From contig NZ_FOIA01000025.1 of NCBI RefSeq assembly GCF_900111605.1, forward strand, positions 1 to 50,632: 50,632 nucleotides of DNA. The letters are read 5' to 3'. Both the position numbers and the translations under genes were made by a program. This document shows, piece by piece, positions 1 through 7,884 of the stretch. Source of the DNA: Nitrosomonas marina (GTDB lineage: Bacteria > Pseudomonadota > Gammaproteobacteria > Burkholderiales > Nitrosomonadaceae). Each line of letters begins with the position of its first letter. The stretch's first letter is position 1. The notes below the pieces were generated by a model, which searched no databases, was not told the DNA's origin, and saw nothing but the letters and a program-made list of their open reading frames with translations.

Positions 1-311
1 ACTTTAATATGACTGGCATCAATCATTAGCCATTCGTAGTCCGGATCATTGACCAGTAATTCCAGTAATTTCTCCCAAACCCCTTTATCCCGCCATCGGC
101 AAAATCGTCGATGTGTGTTTTTCCAGTCGCCGTAATCCGGCGGCAAATCCCGCCAGGGTGCGCCTGTGCGTAAAATCCAGAACACCGCGTTGATAAACTG
201 GCGATTATCTTTTGCAACACCTCCCCACTTGCCTGATCGCCCTGGCAAATGGGGTTCCAGTAACGACCACACATGATCTGAAAGATCATGTCTACGATAA
301 GCTTCTGACAT
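1..311 (-). CDS. IS5-family transposase, N-terminal part
   Basis: DDE transposase of an IS5-group element that moves the IS. The ATG is at 311; translation gives MSEAYRRHDLSDHVW, then the conserved blocks NAVFWILRTGAPWRDLP and NTHRRFCRWRDKG, and ends near MIDASHIK, which contains the first catalytic Asp. About 103 residues are present; the rest lies left of the window. The C-terminal end of the same type of protein is seen at 50551-50632. The reading frame has no visible defect. Confidence 0.88.
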   Translation of the reverse strand, partial: MSEAYRRHDLSDHVWSLLEPHLPGRSGKWGGVAKDNRQFINAVFWILRTGAPWRDLPPDYGDWKNTHRRFCRWRDKGVWEKLLELLVNDPDYEWLMIDASHIK

Positions 312-381
312 ACTATTACCATGTATAATAATCACTTGCAGCATAATTATACAGTAATTTCTAACTTGTGACGACGCTATC
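1..381 (-). mobile_element. IS5-family insertion sequence, 5' part, cut by window start
   Basis: The transposase start and the outer terminal repeat are visible. Read inward on the minus strand, the end is GATAGCGTCGTCACAAG (365-381). It closely matches GATAGTGTCGTCATAAG at 50541-50557, so both IS fragments in this window belong to the same element type. The base pair just outside is TA, compatible with the TA target of IS5-group (IS427/IS1031-like) elements. No target duplication can be confirmed because only one end of each copy is present. Confidence 0.85.
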
Positions 382-416
382 TAATAGTTATCCTGATCAA
401 TAACGTCTCTTACGCA

Positions 417-1403
417 ATGCCGGGTATGCACGGATCAAGCGATGGCGCAGTTACAGAAGCGCCGCGTGTCACAAAAAGTATGGGAGAACCGATCAACTCG
501 CCCGGCGCAGAACTCGAAATTACCTACAGTTCGGACGGCAAGACAGCCATTTTTGTATCTACGAGGGAAGGCAGTATCGAGTCGCCCGGCAATCCTTATA
601 ACTTTGATATCTGGATGTCTTACTATGAAAACGATGCCTGGCAACCACCAATTCATCTGGGGTCGGGCATTGATCCGACTGTAGGACCGAACATCAATAC
701 TTCAGCCTGGGAATTGGAACCGAGTTTTTCGGATGACGGCAATGTCATTTATTTCACACGATATGAGCCGGGTAATATTCTGTCAGGCGATCTCTACGTG
801 GTTCAGAAAGTCGATGGTGTCTGGCAATCCGCTAAAAACTGGAATGATGTGCCGGAACTACCAAACATCAACACATCGACCGGGGAAGAGCATTGTCCGA
901 TTATTGTCTCCGACAGTTTGATTTACTTTAATTATAATCAACCGGGTGTAACGGAGGACAGCGATATCTGGAAAGTTGAAAAAAAAGACGGCGTATGGCA
1001 AGAGCCTGTAAGTTTAGGCACGAAAGTCAATTCCCCTCAACGGGATCATATGCACTGGACCGGATTATCGAAGGATGGCAAGAGTTTGGTCATTACCAGT
1101 ATGCGGACTGATCTGGATTCCCGAGGTGGGCATGATATGTGGATTTCGCATCAAGATGAAAATGGCGAATGGCAGGAGCCGATAAACCTCGGCGATACCA
1201 TCAATACAGGTGGCGAGGATATGTGTTGGACATTTACTCCGGATGGCAAGAAATTTACCGGCAGTTGGGGACCGCACGGTACTTACGATATGGATATTCG
1301 CTGGATTTACAAGGACGATGTTCCGCTATTAAGAAACTTTGAGCCGATCGGTCCACCGCCAAATTTGCTACTTAACAGCAAGGCAGTAACATCCGTAGAC
1401 TGA
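417..1403 (+). CDS. Exported PD40/TolB-like beta-propeller protein, 5' end removed by IS insertion
   Basis: The protein is built of repeated propeller blades of the PD40 (WD40-like) type, seen as four or five copies of patterns such as EPSFSDDGNVIYFTR, GLSKDGKSLVITS and FTPDGKKFTGSWG. Such proteins usually act in the periplasm or outside the cell as binding platforms; the ligand is unknown. The open frame continues upstream of the first ATG from 384 to 416 and encodes LIVILINNVSYA, the hydrophobic core and cleavage site of a signal peptide. It has no start codon before the IS end at 381. The IS therefore replaced the true start, and the gene is probably silent or expressed as an unexported protein. 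Terminator at 1436. Confidence 0.75.
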   Translation: MPGMHGSSDGAVTEAPRVTKSMGEPINSPGAELEITYSSDGKTAIFVSTREGSIESPGNPYNFDIWMSYYENDAWQPPIHLGSGIDPTVGPNINTSAWELEPSFSDDGNVIYFTRYEPGNILSGDLYVVQKVDGVWQSAKNWNDVPELPNINTSTGEEHCPIIVSDSLIYFNYNQPGVTEDSDIWKVEKKDGVWQEPVSLGTKVNSPQRDHMHWTGLSKDGKSLVITSMRTDLDSRGGHDMWISHQDENGEWQEPINLGDTINTGGEDMCWTFTPDGKKFTGSWGPHGTYDMDIRWIYKDDVPLLRNFEPIGPPPNLLLNSKAVTSVD

Positions 1404-1435
1404 TATGGGTAAGTAATACTGAATTTATAATATCT

Positions 1436-1463
1436 AAAAAGCCTTCAGATTGAAGGCTTTTTT
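1436..1463 (+). terminator. Intrinsic terminator after the propeller gene
   Basis: Stem GCCTTCA/TGAAGGC with loop GAT is flanked by an A run and followed by TTTTTT (1458-1463). It lies 33 bases after the stop codon. From 1464 to 1588 I see no gene. Confidence 0.88.
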
Positions 1464-1588
1464 GTTTCACGCTGATTCTGATTTGGGACTTTGTTAGCTA
1501 CGACTGCGCACGATGCATATGTGTCAATCAACATTGAAAATTTACCGGGGAGCAACATCCAGAAGTTGCCAGTTGAAGGTATAAAAAT

Positions 1589-2076
1589 TTAGTTGTTGAA
1601 AGCATTATTACGATGTCTGAATCGATAGGAATCGTTACCGGTTTCGAGGATGTCACAGTGATGTACGATGCGATTGAGTAAAGCGGTGGTTATTTTTCAT
1701 CGCCAAAAACCTGTACCCACTCAGCGAAATTGAGATTTGAGATGATAATCAGAGAAGTTGTCTCATGCAACTGGTTAATGAGATGAAACAGCAAAGCACC
1801 GCCGGCCAGCTGTTCGATACGTGCTTTGGTCAACGGGTTTTCTGCCCAGTCGAAGTGGATCAATTCGCGATGATGGGGAAGCCTGGCGGTATGCAACTGA
1901 TAGTTCAAACTGCGCGCCTTACGGTCAGTCTGCTCTGTGGCAATCAACCGATCCAGCCAGACTTCGGGTATCACCGGCTTCTGGCGCGCGCCGCCTTCGG
2001 CTTGCCATTCTTGCCAGGGGGGCGCCATGCCGTGCAGATAAAGCGCCTTGCGCCGCGCGTAACGGTCAGTGATCAT
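1589..2076 (-). pseudogene. istB: istB remnant (IS21-family transposition helper ATPase)
   Basis: IstB is the AAA+ helper of the IS21 transposase IstA. The N-terminal part is recognisable from MITDRYARRKALYLHGM through FDWAENPLTKARIEQLAGG. The frame then jumps straight to the C-terminal region [19 protein letters not shown], so the central ATPase core with Walker A is deleted. After GDEK a one-base loss causes a frameshift; the downstream frame reads [19 protein letters not shown] and ends at 1589. The gene is doubly disrupted and non-functional. The start at 2076 overlaps the end of the istA remnant (ATGA), as in intact IS21 elements. Confidence 0.8.
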
Positions 2077-2167
2077 TGAGCAATCTCCGCAAGCTATCGT
2101 AGCGGCTGCAGTCGGCCTTGGGTTCGATATGCTGGCCGGGCACGCTGTTTCGCTTAAACGGTACATT
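2066..2167 (-). pseudogene. istA: istA C-terminal remnant (IS21-family transposase)
   Basis: In the frame adjoining istB the translation is PGQHIEPKADCSRYDSL followed by RRLLNDH and a stop, a typical IstA C terminus that overlaps the istB start. Upstream the frame meets a stop at 2168-2170. Only this tail is left. Together with istB it marks an old IS21 insertion that has lost its left part. Confidence 0.6.
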
Positions 2168-2771
2168 TCATTGAAAATAACGGCGGCGGTGATAATGCCG
2201 AGCTATAAAACAATGTGTTACATTGCCAATTTATATCCGTAGTCATCCGGACTAATTCATAAAACCTAATAAACAAACGGAAACGGGTTCTCATTAGTGT
2301 TATGCTCGTATTGTCCTGTAACTGTTTGCTTGCATTTAATTAAAAACAGAGGTAACTTCTTAGTTAATACTTTTTAACCCGTAGAAATAATCCTGTTATG
2401 GCTCAAAAAATCCAAGAAGTGCGTTATTAAAGCGCTGAACCGTAGGAAAATAATATAACCAGGTTTATCGACGGTAACGTTCATTTTTCTCCATTTGAGA
2501 AATCAGAGCTTTAAATCAATACCCATCGACCATTCTGGTAATTCATCGCAAGCATAAAAGTGCTTGTTCAGGAACTGATCATAAAATGTGCTGTATGTGT
2601 TTGTATGCTCTACAAGTGTTGTTCAATTGCAGAGATATATACACACTACTATTTGATAGAAGCAGATTGCCCGGTGGCTCCGCTTCTAATTCCTAATTCT
2701 GTTTGATGCCGGACCGAGTTTCAACTCTTGGCGGCCCACAATGGAAATCTTTTTTGATATGTTGAGGAAGT
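2168..2771. other. Non-coding stretch between IS remnant and 965-residue protein gene
   Basis: No ORF with coding character is seen on either strand; only very short frames open here. The last bases, TTGAGGAAGT (2762-2771), are a good ribosome binding site for the next gene. No convincing promoter was assigned. Confidence 0.5.
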
Positions 2772-5669
2772 ATGCTTTTTTATAGTGAACCTATTGACGG
2801 ATTACCGGCCAGGATTGCCAAAGACGCCTCATCCGGCTTGCCGCTCCTGACCGAGCAAACCGCAATTTTTGAAATATTGCTGACATATTTATCGCTTCCG
2901 TATTCGGTTGCTGAATATGGGTGCGGAAAAAAAGCCAGCTTGATTATCGAGCAGCTTACGGATATGAAAATTCCCGCTTGGGCCATTCAGCGTGGTATTG
3001 CTATCGAACGTGATATGTCACCTGCAGCGCTGAATCAAATCGACATGCACCAGCGCCCATATGCAATAAGTGTCAATAATCCGTTGGCGCAACTGGGTGA
3101 TCTACTGGATCCGAATTTGCGCAAAATGCTGTCCTGCGTCGTTGAAGATGTGCAGCCGATGCAAAAGATGATCAAAGTGGGTCAATATGCCTTACATCAT
3201 GAAAATGTTATTCAATTTGTCAAGGCCCGCAGCCATGTCTTTACGGTGCTATTGTTCTGGGATTCGGAGCACCAGTGCGTTGTTGAGCGCGTGATAGATC
3301 CCACTCTGGAGCCTGCGGGGCCGTTTCCTATTGCTGCACTCCGAAACAAATTGAACGCTCCTGAATGTTTCCTGTTAACAGCATGTTTATTAGGTAATTT
3401 CCGTTTGCGTTCAACATATTTGACCCATGAACAGCAAAAAGAAATCATTGACAATCTTGGATCGCTGGAAAAGTTGCAAGAAATAGGCCGGGATGAGCAC
3501 AATAGGTTGTTCCGGACACTAACAGGAGCAGAGCCCGGTTCTGTCGGCGACCCTGATTTCTGGAGTTATATTAACAATTTTCATGATGCAGACGAGCAGT
3601 ACCAAAATGAAAAGCTACAGATGACAGGGCCTGGAGATGAAATTCGGCCCCATTTACTGGCGCTTGTTGAAGCGCGTGAAAACCATCTTTATACGACAGG
3701 CATGATTCGTACGGAACTGGATAGCATTGTGACCCGGCTTCAACTCGAGTCAATTCTGGCAAACGACGCATTCCTGGCTGAACAGGCGCTGGAAGCGCTG
3801 GCTGACTGTGCGATTACGATCGTTTATTTTAATTCTTTGCAGTATATGGCTGAAAGAATCAAGAAAGGTGAGAAATTGCAGGATTATTTGCGAAATATCG
3901 TGATGAACAGTCCTTTGCGGGGTATTGGCGTACGGCAGCGGCGGCGTATAGACAAACTGGGCGTCATTGCTACACGAGAGGATGGCCAAATTGATGCCAG
4001 AGCTTTTAATCCGCAATTTCAAAATTGTGCCATCGAAACCATCAGGCAGATGAACAAAGCCCGGTTGTCCGTTTTCATCGATCAGGTTGGGAACATACAT
4101 GGCGTGCGCCTGACCGATGCTGAACGTACTACAATACAACGGAAACAAGTCGAGATAAAAGAATTTATACGTCATGGCGTGAATCATTTTTCTCATATCG
4201 ATACAGTTAAGGATGGCGGGAAATTTGATGGCCGTCTGGGCGTGACAGGCGGTATTGAAACCGCTGAACTGATTGCTGATTTGGAAGAATATTTTGGCGT
4301 AGAGGTCCAACATGAAGAATCCTCAGTAAGGCTCGTCGTTACGGCGTTTAATAATGAAGAAATGACCTTTACCGGAGAGGGGGTTTCTATGTCTGGCAGC
4401 GCCGCTGTTGCGGGATTTGCTGCCCCCAGTACAGTGCATAACATGATCAATCAGGAAGGCGAGCGTTATGGCGATAAATTCGTGGATTTTTTGACAGGAT
4501 TAAAATCAGCCTGCGAATCCGGCGAGATCCGGCTTGCTCATGAATTGAAAGGTAACGGAAAGGGGTTGATCAATTCCTGTGCCGCACCAACTGATTTTTT
4601 TACAAAACATACGTTTGAAAGACATATTGAACAGGGTCCGGTGCTGGATCGCGCCCGTATACCGATGATTACCGTAGGAACGATTATGGGTATCCATCAA
4701 AGAGATTTCTTCTTTGATGGACAATTGGCTGAGCAGGCGGCTTTAGAAATGAATTGCCGTTTGCGCGAACTGAACCAGCAAGCGCCTTTCATGAATTCGC
4801 GGTTCACTGTTGGTATCATAGAACCCATTGGTGAACGTACACGCCACGCAAACCCGGATTTTGCAGTGCGGTGCGAGCTGGAGGGTGAGATGAATCATGC
4901 CGGGGCAACGGCGCTGGCTGACCGTCGTGATCCGGGAGTTGGTATCGGAAAACTGACGCGTATATTCCATAACTGGATAACAGCACATGCCAACCAATTT
5001 AACGGGTTGCAGGCGATTATTGGTGATGTTGAAATCAAGCCTGGAACAAATCGAAATGTAATTCCCGGTAAAGCAGCAATTACACTGGCGGTACGAGCCG
5101 AGAATTTTAATCCCGATCAGGGCGATGAAATATTAAGAATCCTGCTGGCTGCAGCTGCCGGGAAACTGACGGCAAGTGTGTCAGCTGGCGGAGAAGGCGT
5201 AACGGTTGGGCGTATTGAACCTGTCAGCTATGTTAAAAATGCTTCGCTCGTGCGTTTGTCGTTGGATATTCGGGAAGCCGACGCAACCGTGCTTGGACAA
5301 GCCCAGCGAAGTCTCGATAAAATTGTGACAGCGCTGGAGAATGATTTGAAGGTCAAAATCAGGTATGAAGTCAAACAGCAGTTAAGTCCAAGCCAACTGG
5401 TTGATTCCGGGCAGGTTCTGATGATGGAGAGGAGTTATGGGGGAAGTCATAATCCAAACGAAACGGAAATGATGGTTGATTTGACGCGCGGCAATTTATT
5501 GGCCTTTGTTGTGATGCAGGATGTATTGCAGCGAAAGGATTTGAACGGCGTCAACCTGGTAGACATTACCGAACAGAAAATGCCCGCAGAGTGGTTGTTA
5601 AAGATGGATCGATTCGTTTCAGGTGCTTTACACGATACCTGTAATATTGCGGCTGCATGCAAATCTTAA
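2772..5669 (+). CDS. Fusion protein: transglutaminase-like N-terminal domain plus M20 carbamoylase/amidohydrolase
   Basis: 965 residues. From about residue 470 to the end it is an M20-family hydantoinase/carbamoylase (N-carbamoyl-L-amino-acid hydrolase or allantoate amidohydrolase group). Signature blocks are SHIDTVKDGGKFDGRLGV (His475, Asp487), FNNEEM (Glu529/530), HIEQGPVLD (His618), MNHAGATAL and GGSHNPNE near the C terminus, which carries the last metal His. These match the usual two-metal ligand set. Relatives are only about 400-450 residues long. The first 200 residues look like a papain/transglutaminase-type fold: GCGKKASLIIEQL (Cys51), SHVFTVLLFW (His155) and RVIDPTL (Asp176), in the Cys-His-Asp order of that superfamily. 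Residues 210-400 are helical and unassigned. The fold call for the N-terminal domain is my inference. There is no signal peptide, so the protein is likely cytoplasmic. SD GAGGAAG precedes the ATG. Confidence 0.75.
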   Translation: MLFYSEPIDGLPARIAKDASSGLPLLTEQTAIFEILLTYLSLPYSVAEYGCGKKASLIIEQLTDMKIPAWAIQRGIAIERDMSPAALNQIDMHQRPYAISVNNPLAQLGDLLDPNLRKMLSCVVEDVQPMQKMIKVGQYALHHENVIQFVKARSHVFTVLLFWDSEHQCVVERVIDPTLEPAGPFPIAALRNKLNAPECFLLTACLLGNFRLRSTYLTHEQQKEIIDNLGSLEKLQEIGRDEHNRLFRTLTGAEPGSVGDPDFWSYINNFHDADEQYQNEKLQMTGPGDEIRPHLLALVEARENHLYTTGMIRTELDSIVTRLQLESILANDAFLAEQALEALADCAITIVYFNSLQYMAERIKKGEKLQDYLRNIVMNSPLRGIGVRQRRRIDKLGVIATREDGQIDARAFNPQFQNCAIETIRQMNKARLSVFIDQVGNIHGVRLTDAERTTIQRKQVEIKEFIRHGVNHFSHIDTVKDGGKFDGRLGVTGGIETAELIADLEEYFGVEVQHEESSVRLVVTAFNNEEMTFTGEGVSMSGSAAVAGFAAPSTVHNMINQEGERYGDKFVDFLTGLKSACESGEIRLAHELKGNGKGLINSCAAPTDFFTKHTFERHIEQGPVLDRARIPMITVGTIMGIHQRDFFFDGQLAEQAALEMNCRLRELNQQAPFMNSRFTVGIIEPIGERTRHANPDFAVRCELEGEMNHAGATALADRRDPGVGIGKLTRIFHNWITAHANQFNGLQAIIGDVEIKPGTNRNVIPGKAAITLAVRAENFNPDQGDEILRILLAAAAGKLTASVSAGGEGVTVGRIEPVSYVKNASLVRLSLDIREADATVLGQAQRSLDKIVTALENDLKVKIRYEVKQQLSPSQLVDSGQVLMMERSYGGSHNPNETEMMVDLTRGNLLAFVVMQDVLQRKDLNGVNLVDITEQKMPAEWLLKMDRFVSGALHDTCNIAAACKS

Positions 5670-5825
5670 TTTGTATGGATATTTTATATACGAGAGACTG
5701 ACGATGGGGCATAAATAACCGCTATGTCATAACACCGTTGCATTTCTTATATTGGATGGGTATTGGAGGAAGGAAGTGTGTTGTGGTTTTGTGACAAAGC
5801 ATTTTGGGTTGAAAGCGAAATCAGG

Positions 5826-5831
5826 TATAAT
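5826..5831 (+). promoter_or_regulatory. -10 box of the tRNA-Lys promoter
   Basis: A perfect TATAAT lies 14 bases upstream of the mature tRNA start. A weak -35 candidate, TTGGGT (5804-5809), sits at 16 bp spacing. Confidence 0.6.
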
Positions 5832-5845
5832 CCCGTTTTTTATAT

Positions 5846-5921
5846 GGGTCGTTAGCTCAGTTGGTAGAGCAGCGGACTTTTAATCCGTTGGTCGTGAGTT
5901 CGAGTCTCACACGGCCTACCA
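5846..5921 (+). tRNA. tRNA-Lys (anticodon TTT)
   Basis: A 76-nt cloverleaf with encoded CCA. The acceptor stem GGGTCGT pairs with ACGGCCT, the D-arm contains AGCTCAGTTGGTAGAGC, the anticodon loop is CTTTTAA and the T-arm is GTGAGTTCGAGTCTCAC. It is the last host gene before phage-like DNA, so it is the probable attachment-site gene of the prophage. Its 3' end is intact, as expected for a junction that restores the tRNA. Confidence 0.97.
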
Positions 5922-5928
5922 AATAAAA

Positions 5929-6012
5929 CAGTAGGTTACGAGTGATAAAAAAGTGGCAATGTTCACTCGGGGTTACACCGGGGTTACATTGCCCTTGAAT
6001 CGTAACCTACTG
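5929..6012. repeat. Nested palindrome with GGTTAC boxes beside tRNA-Lys (possible attL arm sites)
   Basis: The outer arms CAGTAGGTTACG (5929-5940) and CGTAACCTACTG (6001-6012) are perfect 12-bp inverted repeats. The inner arms GGCAATGT (5955-5962) and ACATTGCC (5986-5993) are nested inside them. The centre holds two direct copies of CGGGGTTACA. GGTTAC thus occurs three times forward and once inverted within 80 bp. The position between tRNA and an AlpA-like gene suits integrase arm-type or excisionase sites; this role is inferred. Confidence 0.6.
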
Positions 6013-6222
6013 GCACACCCTTTTGCTTTCCTTCCACGCGATCAAGTCAGAGACCTTGTACCTAATTTTGTTGCCAATTTTATAGAAAGGTATGTTCTCT
6101 TTCTTTGTGCAGCGCCATGCCGCGAGCGTGTTCACTTTAACACCTATGATCTCAGCGGCAACTGTAGGATCAACCTCGTCATTATTGGGGGCTATTATTT
6201 TTCTGATAGCTGAATCACTCAT
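6007..6222 (-). CDS. AlpA/excisionase-like helix-turn-helix protein
   Basis: 71 residues with a winged-helix/MerR-like DNA-binding fold (HTH_17/AlpA type): VDPTVAAEIIGVKVNTLAA, then FYKIGNKIRYKVSDLIAWK. In this family the pattern helix, WR..., YKIG..IRY...DL..W recognises specific DNA. Such proteins serve as excisionases or as activators of integrase genes. It is the last gene of the minus-strand early operon and reaches into the palindrome next to the tRNA, supporting a role in excision. Its start overlaps the end of the upstream gene. Confidence 0.75.
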   Translation of the reverse strand: MSDSAIRKIIAPNNDEVDPTVAAEIIGVKVNTLAAWRCTKKENIPFYKIGNKIRYKVSDLIAWKESKRVCQ

Positions 6223-6442
6223 TTATTATTGTCTCCACATTTTCCACTGATCTTTTAGTAAATTCCAAGCAAGTCTTTTTAGTTTCAATCTTCACAACTT
6301 CAAAATATTGGTCCGGATATTTTTCTACAAATTCGTCGTATGTGATTAATGCCACGCGCTCGAAAGCGCCCTCATAGACAGGATGCATAAAATTCCCGTT
6401 CGCAGTTTTAATCCATTGCCTTACTATGTATTTCGTTTGCAT
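6215..6442 (-). CDS. Hypothetical phage protein, 75 aa
   Basis: Not recognised. It begins MQTKYIVRQWIKTANGNF and reads like a small soluble alpha/beta protein. The start lies inside the HNH gene and the stop overlaps the AlpA-like gene by a few bases, so it is translationally coupled in the early operon. Confidence 0.6.
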   Translation of the reverse strand: MQTKYIVRQWIKTANGNFMHPVYEGAFERVALITYDEFVEKYPDQYFEVVKIETKKTCLEFTKRSVENVETIINE

Positions 6443-6929
6443 TCCTAATCACGCTCTCAACGTGTATCCTGATTTTTTCCGCCGCAGACAGGTGTCCGAC
6501 ATCGTTATTGCACTGGCTATGCGCTAAAACCATGTTGTGCGTGTTATCAGGGCCACCGTGCGTTATTGACACCAAATGTTCCCGTGTAAAATCATGTCCA
6601 AGTTCTTTTTGACAAAAGAAACACAGATTGCCGTCACGCTTGAATAGTGAAATTATGATCGGCGTGCGTTTCTTTCTTGCCATGCGTTTCCGGGTAGTTT
6701 TCGGTGCTGCACGCCATTTCAGGTTATTCCTGTATGCGTTCCACGCCTCAAGCGATCCACCAGTGAAATTAACCTGGTCTGATTTGTTCCGGTATATGAT
6801 CGATGTTTCATCGCCAGCCCTGAACCGCATCAACTCCCATTCGCTGGTCGGTTCAAGCACTTCTGCGCCTCTGGCGGTTAGCCACTGACTGAAATTGTCC
6901 TTACGCTTTGTTATTGTTTTGCTGTTCAT
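6408..6929 (-). CDS. HNH endonuclease
   Basis: The C-terminal half is an HNH nuclease: CFFCQKELG (zinc knuckle), FTREHLVSITHGGPDNTHN (catalytic His and the Asn/His of the motif), then MVLAHSQCNN. HNH proteins cut DNA with a single metal ion; phage copies act in packaging, homing or host DNA attack. The N-terminal 90 residues are not recognised. ATG 6929 is chosen because it forms an ATGA overlap with the preceding small gene, although the frame is open 30 bases further upstream. Confidence 0.82.
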   Translation of the reverse strand: MNSKTITKRKDNFSQWLTARGAEVLEPTSEWELMRFRAGDETSIIYRNKSDQVNFTGGSLEAWNAYRNNLKWRAAPKTTRKRMARKKRTPIIISLFKRDGNLCFFCQKELGHDFTREHLVSITHGGPDNTHNMVLAHSQCNNDVGHLSAAEKIRIHVESVIRNANEIHSKAMD

Positions 6930-7102
6930 TGTGATGATTCCAACAATTCTCCCAAACACTTGCTTATCACCTTCACAGGAACACCCGGCAACCTATCTTT
7001 GATTGTTTTAAACAAGCCTTCCGGTGACTTATTGCCCGCATTGGAACGCACGATAAGCAGCACTTCGGCTTTGATTTGATCGTAGTTGTCAGGATTGGAC
7101 AT
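6926..7102 (-). CDS. Small phage protein, 58 aa
   Basis: A short ORF starting MSNPDNYDQIKAEVLLIV and ending KCLGELLESSQ. It is linked on both sides by overlaps: 14 bp with the gene upstream, and an ATGA overlap with the HNH gene downstream. The sequence is amphipathic and helical with no known domain. The tight coupling argues that it is real. Confidence 0.6.
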   Translation of the reverse strand: MSNPDNYDQIKAEVLLIVRSNAGNKSPEGLFKTIKDRLPGVPVKVISKCLGELLESSQ

Positions 7103-7472
7103 CTTCTTTATGGATTGTTATCTTTTTAATATTTTTCACTGAATAGAAATCAGGCTGGCCAACATTGGTATCAAACCAATCAGCCAGTAATTTATCAAGT
7201 TCATCCACCTTTTCCTTTGGAATGTTTTCCAGATAACCTTCTGAAAACTCGCCCGCCAAGTCCCAGGCTTTGTCCCGTGCATCTTCAATTATCGATTCAG
7301 CATCCATGAAACGTGAGTTAGTGAAAGGGTGTTTTGTCCCCTGATATATTTCCTGGGTATCTCCGTCAGGGAATTCTAAATATGGAACAATGCCTTCGTA
7401 TTCGTAGAATGTCTCACCGTCCTCTGAATACACCAGATCATCGACTTCATTTTCGCTATTTTGGTCACTCAT
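7089..7472 (-). CDS. Hypothetical acidic phage protein, 127 aa
   Basis: Not recognised. Strongly acidic N terminus (MSDQNSENEVDDLVYSEDGE), then an alpha/beta-looking body ending KKITIHKEDVQS. SD CAGGAG precedes the ATG. It follows a 50-bp gap after a broken small ORF and overlaps the next gene by 14 bp. Confidence 0.65.
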   Translation of the reverse strand: MSDQNSENEVDDLVYSEDGETFYEYEGIVPYLEFPDGDTQEIYQGTKHPFTNSRFMDAESIIEDARDKAWDLAGEFSEGYLENIPKEKVDELDKLLADWFDTNVGQPDFYSVKNIKKITIHKEDVQS

Positions 7473-7525
7473 ATTGGCTCCTGATAAATAATTAATGTGA
7501 TCACGCTAAACATGTGGCTTCCTGC

Positions 7526-7672
7526 TCATTTGGCTGCGTCATTACGCTCGTAGTCGACATACGATGCAGAGCCTATCGAGCACTATCTGCATTGATTCCC
7601 GTCTATCCATGGATGTTCGCTAAGGACTCTCACCGTCGCGGCCACCGTGTGTAACGCGATCACGTTAATCAT
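7526..7672 (-). pseudogene. Small phage ORF interrupted by an in-frame amber codon
   Basis: The ATG at 7672 overlaps the stop of the upstream gene (ATGA), as everywhere in this operon. The frame reads 29 codons (MINVIALHTVAATVRVLSEH, then PWIDGNQCR), meets TAG at 7583-7585, and continues with CSIGSASYVDYERNDAAK to a TGA at 7526. The residues around the amber, C-R-stop-C, suggest an original CRxC zinc-knuckle-like motif in a 48-residue protein. Possible explanations are a single substitution such as CAG to TAG, readthrough, a sequencing error, or a true 29-residue peptide. Confidence 0.45.
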
Positions 7673-7884
7673 CGCAATGTGAATCTCTCTACTTTGCCAG
7701 CGTGAATCTTTGCTGAACGTTCGGATTTGCCAGCCCATATAAACACTTCAAAAACCTGCTTGCTGTCGAATTCTGTCCCGAGCCGTGCGATTTGGCACGC
7801 AGTCAACATGCCGCACGCAGTTTTGTGGTCGAGTCGCCATGCTAGGTGTTGTCGCTGCACCAAGTTTAATTGATCCAGTCTCAT
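7669..7884 (-). CDS. Small basic phage protein, 71 aa
   Basis: Not recognised. Begins MRLDQLNLVQRQHLAWRLDH and is rich in Arg and His. Its start overlaps the stop of the ASCH gene (TAATG) and its stop overlaps the next small frame (ATGA), which supports translation. Confidence 0.55.
   Translation of the reverse strand: MRLDQLNLVQRQHLAWRLDHKTACGMLTACQIARLGTEFDSKQVFEVFIWAGKSERSAKIHAGKVERFTLR

Noticed and set aside
1765..2079. 104-codon plus-strand ORF over the IS21 remnant
   Set aside because: Antisense to recognisable IstB sequence.
5826..5921. Promoter and tRNA as part of a multi-tRNA operon
   Set aside because: Only one tRNA cloverleaf is present and phage-like sequence starts right after it.
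7494..7672. Two GATC-centred imperfect palindromes (7498-7505 and 7656-7666) as a paired operator
   Set aside because: One lies in the coding part of a small frame and the symmetry is weak; too little to call a regulatory site.
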